A stretch of DNA of 64,000 nt from Hemerocallis citrina. Lineage: Eukaryota; Streptophyta; Magnoliopsida; Asparagales; Asphodelaceae. The notes beneath the pieces were generated by a model, which worked only from the letters and a program-made list of their open reading frames with translations, was not told the origin of the DNA and ran no database searches. How positions within the stretch are numbered: position 1 is the first letter of the stretch; each line of letters opens with the position of its first letter. The stretch covers positions 205,739,327-205,803,326 of the forward strand of contig CM030364.1 in assembly GCA_017893485.1 (NCBI GenBank), written 5' to 3'. The translations under genes and the position numbers were made by a program. This document shows positions 59,396 through 64,000 of the stretch, one piece after another.

Positions 59396-60346
59396 GCACT
59401 CAAGTTGTCAATAACGCAATTCAAAATTTATTTAACCAATACTCTCTGTTATTTAGAACATTTCGATGTTCAACGAATTCTCATTTCAATTTACTTTTAT
59501 AGAATTTACTGTAAATTTTTAGATTGGCTAGTCTCAACCTAAATTATACTCCAGTATAATAAAGAATAAATTTTTTCAATATAATACATATTTTCATACA
59601 ACTAATTCGAAATATGAACTATCACTACCACATTTTCTTCTCTTTTCGACATTTCTTAACAATTAGCATTCTAATCTCTTTATCAACAAATCTCACATTA
59701 GTTCTCTGTCTTTAATCATTTACCCAACATACAAACTCATATTTTAAATTATTCATGCCCACATTAACACAAAAGATCTATTTAACACATGAAATAGCAT
59801 TATCAATCTACTAACTTTTGTATGTAATTCTTAATGGTAATAAATGTGTTTTCTTTAATCAATCCATGATCCTAATCAATTCACATACAACTTAAATGAT
59901 AGAACCACATACAAGTTTGCATATCCACATTTCAATCATTCAATAGGTTATTTTTCCTAATTAAGTGTACTCTTCTTAATCTCTTTCATGCTTCATTCAT
60001 TCATTTCTAACATGCATTTCTAATTTAGAAATATGAAGAATTTACCCACCTCAAATGGAGAGATAAACACAATTAGCAACTTCCTAAACAAAAGTCCTTG
60101 CACACGAATGGTCCTCCTGCTAGAAGCGCGCACTCGAGCCTCCAAGAACACCAAGCCGAGCACCTCCACAAGTCAACCGAAAGCACTCCCTATGCCGGCC
60201 TCCTCTCCTTCTTGATTGATGCACAAACCCACACAATCTCTCAATCTTTTAACTCACTAAAATAATTACTAGATAATGTAATTGAACTATAGGTTTGGAA
60301 GAAAATAATTTTGCACAAGAATAACTAGCCATTGGGGGGGGGGGGG

Positions 60347-60354
60347 TATTTATA
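60347..60354 (-). promoter_or_regulatory. TATA box of solo LTR
   Basis: TATAAATA on minus, followed by a run of 13 C on minus. The same TATA-plus-C-run layout appears near 8710-8735. Confidence 0.55.
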
Positions 60355-60920
60355 CTAAAATCTTGATGGAATGGAGGGCTAGGATCAAGTAATTGGTTAT
60401 AAGATGGAGGGCTAAGATGAGAGTAGGAGTTGCATTAACTACCCACAACCAAGTAACCACCAAGCATGATCTCCATTAAAATTTTGATTTTCCCTCCAAA
60501 AAGATTACAACCGGCCATGCTTTGAGAAGTGCATTTGCACGTGTACGTGTAGTGCACGTGCATGCAACTTGGTCTCCATTTAAAAAATTGTACATTAAAT
60601 TTTGTATAAAAATAAACTTTAAATTGTATCCTACATGACAAGTTGTATTTAAAAATAAATTAACTCATGGACTTTAGTTTATGGGCCAAAATAATTATTA
60701 TAAAAATAATAAATTAAATTAACTTTCGGCTTTTAAAAGAAAAGGCTTTTTGTCTAATTGAAAGAAGGCTTTATAAAAATAATTACAAGCACATATTTAA
60801 AAATCTATACTCATCATAATGAAAATAATCATAGCATTTAATTCAACCAAAAATATTGCACGTGCACGCTACGTGCAAAATAAAATTATTTTTCATTAAA
60901 TAAAAAATCGGGGCATTACA

Positions 60921-61260
60921 CATCCTGTCAAACAACTAGTTTCTGTATTTTTCCAAGACCATAACTCCTACTCCGCTTATCGAAATTTAACCCGAGAGGT
61001 CAATTCGGAAAGGGGAGAGTCTCTACTATAACTCCTTAATTGGCCTGAACCTCAGATTCAACCAGTAAGACACTCAAAAGTATCAAGCAACCAAAACAGC
61101 AACGTTTAGCCAAACAGCTAGTTGCTGTTTTTGTAACGGTCATAACTTTTGCGTCTCTTATCGGAATTTAACCCGAGAGACCAATTCGGAAAGGAGAGAA
61201 CGTCTGCTACAACTTCCTAGTTGTTCTCCTCCACAAATTTCGAAAGAAAACCCAAGTTTT
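60921..61260. repeat. End of ~185-bp satellite array
   Basis: Landmarks at 61038 and 61219. After removing the solo LTR, the distance from 57518 to 61038 is 183 bp, which fits the array. The repeat ends near 61260. Confidence 0.88.
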
Positions 61261-62272
61261 ATCCCCTTGAACCTACTGCGATGCTAACCCCAAAATAGTG
61301 AGCTCACTGTTTTGACCTAAAGCTCGCTGTTTTGGGGTAAACGCTCGTTTCACCAATCAAAATGACTCCGAACAATCTATAAAAATTAGAGTAAGCTAAT
61401 AACACATAAGAGAACCTCTCACAAAAATTTCGGGTCAAGATTCTACTTTTGAACACTTGTAAACAAAATCAACCCTACAACCATAAAAATCGTTTCTTTA
61501 AGCTTGATTTTAGTGTTCTACCACTTCTAACTTTGCATGATTTTTACTCTAGTTTATATGCACATGAAACCACTTCAATACAACAACATACAACCAAAAT
61601 AAACCTAATAATACATAAAACGAACATGAGATGAGAAACCCCCACCTTAGAAATTGGTTGGAAGGACTTGCTAGCTCTCATTGCTCCTTGTTCTTGCTCC
61701 CTTCAAGAACTCCACCATGAAATCAAACCCATGAAACCCTAACTCTCTTTTCTTTTGATTTGATCCTCTCTTTCTTTCTCTGTCTTTTCAATTTTTGAAA
61801 CAAGTGGAAGTAGAAGGAGAGAAAGAGATGAGATGAGATGGAAATGGAAACACACCAAAAGAAAGGGTTTCTAACCCGAGGGGATTTGGGAAGGGGCCGG
61901 CCATTTGAGAAGGGAGGGGGTTAAATAGGAGGTGGGGTGAAGATTTATGGTGGACAATGAAACACATGGCTTTCTCATTTGTGGTTGGAAACAAATGAAG
62001 ATTTATTTGCAAATAAACTTACAATCAAGACCTAATCCATCCCTAGCCCTTCATCTCATCAAGATTTGATCAAAAATAAAATATAATTTCCAAAATCACA
62101 TACTACATGATTTGTACAAACGCACGGAATCGACACGATTCAAATACATGCATATATCTGATTATACAGATAATTTTCGTTCGTGAAAACGAACAAATCA
62201 GTACAAAAATAATTTAATTCTGAGAAAATAAAAGAAAATAATTTTATTACTGGCTCGGAAGATTCCAATATC
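61261..62272 (-). repeat. Promoter-side part of long Tekay-like LTR
   Basis: Noncoding. The block at 61630-61710 is homologous to 6740-6830. On minus, TATTTAACCCCC near 61928 may be the core promoter. Confidence 0.55.
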
Positions 62273-62287
62273 AATTTGATACAAAAC

Positions 62288-62941
62288 TGTATGGATTGGT
62301 ATCAGTCTTTTAATGTTCTATCTTATTATTAAGTTAGTGCTGTGTTCCATGGGTGATCTGTGTATTGCTGTTATTTGATTTCAGCTGTTTGGTGGGACTC
62401 GTTGTTAATTAGCATTGAGATCTTTGTTCTGGTGGTTTTTTTTCTAACTGTTTAATTCAGTTGTTGCGGAGACCTGCTATTTGGGTGGAGTGTTCTCCTG
62501 CTACTGTTTGTTTGCCGTATAGGTGGTCTTCTTCCTTTGGCCGCTTGTTTCTTCGCGACAGGATAGGAGATCATCTCATTCACGGCACTCAGTTTTGTGA
62601 GTTGTTGGTCTTTCGGCTGTCGGTCTTTCGCAGGGGCTAGAGCTTTCAGGCGAGATGGCGACTTTAGTCTTCGCGCTTCATTTCCTTCACATCTGCAGCT
62701 GTAGCTTCTCCATTGTCCTAGTGTGGTTCTGAATTCTCGTTCAGCTTGCATCTAGGAGGGGTGTGGTGTGCTGTTCTCAGCTCAGTGGCTGCTCATCAGT
62801 GGATTTTAGTCTTGTAGGTTCTGTATTGTAGTATATAGTTTTGGTTCTATCTGTTTTACGCCTTGTAAGACCCTGCTACTAGTTATTTTTATGATATATT
62901 ATGGCTGGAGTCTTTGGACTCTATCCGTTTCATCAAAAAAA
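62288..62941 (+). mobile_element. 5'-truncated LINE with 15-bp TSD
   Basis: AATTTGATACAAAAC is repeated at 62273-62287 and 62942-62956. The insert ends CCGTTTCATC then an A-run, the usual 3' end of plant L1-like LINEs. Only about 650 bp of 3' region remains, with no RT sequence. Confidence 0.88.
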
Positions 62942-62956
62942 AATTTGATACAAAAC

Positions 62957-63286
62957 AGTCGTATACCGACTAGTATATATACATATATAATGTTTATTAA
63001 CAAAACCGGGTGATGTCCACCAAAAATATTTCAATTCTGCGAATAAAAATATAATAATAATAAAATAATAATTTTTAATATCTTCCCGGGATTTTTCAGA
63101 CATTTTTTCAAAAATGCGTGTCAAAATTTTGCACAAGTGCACAAAACTGATACAATACGTATATATACTTACTAGTATATATATCTAGATAACTTTTTAT
63201 TTGAAAAACCAAGTAAAATCCAATTAAAATATTTTAATTTCAAAAATAATAATTATACAAATATAATATCCGTCCGGGATATTACA
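62957..63286 (-). repeat. Terminal part of long Tekay-like LTR
   Basis: Homologous to 7190-7354 and ending in the same CGTCCGGGATATTACA. Confidence 0.65.
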
Positions 63287-63813
63287 AGGCATGGGGAGGA
63301 ATGGAGGATTTGGATTTTGAAAGTGGGAGGGGAAGAGATCGTGGTTGATTTGAAGGAGTTTGGGGCATTTATTTTGTTTTGATTTATTTTTTATGAAAAC
63401 ATGTGTACTGCACGTGTTAATAGATGAGAATTTCTCCTTTTACTCTTCTTTCTCTATTTCTAAATAAAGGAAGGAGAGAGGGGGCAGATACTCTCTCTCA
63501 TATTAGTATAATAGATACTAGTGTTACCTTGTGCAAATTGTACAACCTAAAATAATTTTGAGAGACTCATAAAATTATATAGAACTCTAAGAAAATGTGA
63601 GAAAATTGGAAAAAACTAATGAATATCATCTGCACCGTAATTACTAAAATCTTCATTATCATCCTTACATAAGCAGATGGTTTAGAGAAGTCATGATCAA
63701 AACGTTTGCACCTTTTTTTACTTTGTAGTTTTTGTTGATGAGTATTATAGAGATGTGAAAATTTTCAAGCTAAACGTTAATAAACTTAAGAAATAAGACG
63801 TTGAAAAACATAC
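63287..63813 (-). other. Probable intron or 3' flank of kinase-like gene
   Basis: Not LTR-like. No further kinase exon could be recognised here on minus. The next expected exon (after the HRD loop) is not seen. Confidence 0.45.
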
Positions 63814-64000
63814 CAGTAGATTCCGTGGCTTCATATCTCTATGACAAATGCCCATAATCATATGAACGTAAGTTAGCCCTCTAAATATCTATAAGAAAAA
63901 TACCAACAATCATTACCCATCAATTCCCTAAAAACCATTTAAGCTTAAATATAGAAAGAGAACACAAACAGACCTGATAAATGTAAAAAAATTTCCCCTG
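63814..64000 (-). CDS. GSK3/shaggy-like protein kinase, two partial exons
   Basis: On minus, exon 63888-63814 (75 bp) is bounded by TTTTTCTTATAG and GTATGT. It encodes IFRGLTYVH and the catalytic loop [10 protein letters not shown], with the catalytic Asp, Lys and Asn in place. The upstream exon ends at 63974 with FFYIYQ before GTCTGT and runs out of the window at 64000. The intron between is 85 bp. Exon boundaries before I-F-R-G-L and after N-L-L fit those of plant shaggy-like kinases. Several unusual residues (M for the common I/V, R for Q) and one extra residue in the upstream exon suggest a diverged copy or pseudogene. Confidence 0.7.

Larger units (their letters stand above)
57589..60920 (-). 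repeat. 3.3-kb Tekay-like solo LTR, TSD CATCC
   Basis: TGTAACGCCCCGA at the left and TCGGGGCATTACA at the right are complementary ends. CATCC is duplicated at 57584-57588 and 60921-60925. There is no internal region. On minus it holds a TATA box (60354-60347), a CACGTGCAC block (60537-60563), two tRNA-like segments (59160-59395) and a repeated 39-bp block (58220 and 58347). Short ORFs inside it are not supported. Confidence 0.93.
34486..63286 (-). mobile_element. Long Tekay-like LTR, split by four later insertions
   Basis: The left end TGTAATGCCCCAATTTTCGG and right end TCCGGGATATTACA are matching TG...CA ends. Without the inserted Athila-like element, non-autonomous element, solo LTR and LINE, its own sequence is about 5.3 kb. 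On minus the promoter-like TATTTAA is near 61928, and the ~185-bp satellite lies in its middle. Neither flank shows a PBS or polypurine tract, so it behaves as a solo LTR or fragment. Flanking bases GGCTC (left) and AGGCA (right) do not make a clean target duplication, so the ends need checking. Confidence 0.6.

Overview
This is a plant nuclear window, most likely from a eudicot with a large, repeat-rich genome. Almost all of it is LTR-retrotransposon DNA. The elements belong to plant lineages: Ty1/copia; the Ty3/gypsy groups Tat/Ogre-like, Athila-like and Reina-like chromovirus; and Tekay/Del-like long LTRs. There are also solo LTRs, a truncated LINE and a tRNA-derived SINE-like head. The only host-gene signal is at the right edge, where two small minus-strand exons resemble a GSK3/shaggy-type protein kinase (63814-64000). 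I see no bacterial genes, operons, CRISPR array or organellar genes. All retroelement coding regions carry stops or frameshifts, so they are listed as pseudogenes.

Layout: 1-6345 is a Ty1/copia element (5' LTR cut by the window start). 6346-9290 holds minus-strand Tekay-like LTR remnants. 9345-20408 is a 5'-truncated Tat-lineage element with pol, a 113-bp tandem array, an antisense gene cassette, a second repeat array and a 3' LTR. 20415-22889 is a gutted copia element. 22890-24855 is unassigned DNA with a possible hAT-type MITE and a SINE-like head. 24856-30060 is a Reina-like chromovirus with TSD TTAAT. 30061-34485 has a 429-bp solo LTR (TSD ATAAT), a ~360-bp tandem repeat and another Tekay-like LTR piece.

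34486-63286 is a nest built inside one long Tekay-like LTR that itself carries a ~185-bp satellite. Into it were inserted an Athila-like element (35987-45806, minus, TSD ATGAG), a 9.7-kb non-autonomous Tekay-like element (46358-56021, TSD ACCAC), a 3.3-kb solo LTR (57589-60920, TSD CATCC) and a truncated LINE (62288-62941, 15-bp TSD). Removing the two inserts that split the satellite restores its 181-191 bp spacing, which independently confirms the boundaries.

Two observations stand out. First, a paired 10-bp palindrome (CAGTCGACTG and close variants) recurs with a fixed 20-21 bp start-to-start spacing and unrelated spacers. It occurs in the LTRs and polyprotein linkers of the Athila-like element, and with the same geometry in the LTR of an unrelated copia element. 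Second, the non-autonomous Tekay-like element, whose primer-binding site matches initiator tRNA-Met, carries in its interior the first ~55 nt of that same tRNA. The segment ends just before the position where reverse transcriptase normally stops on the primer.
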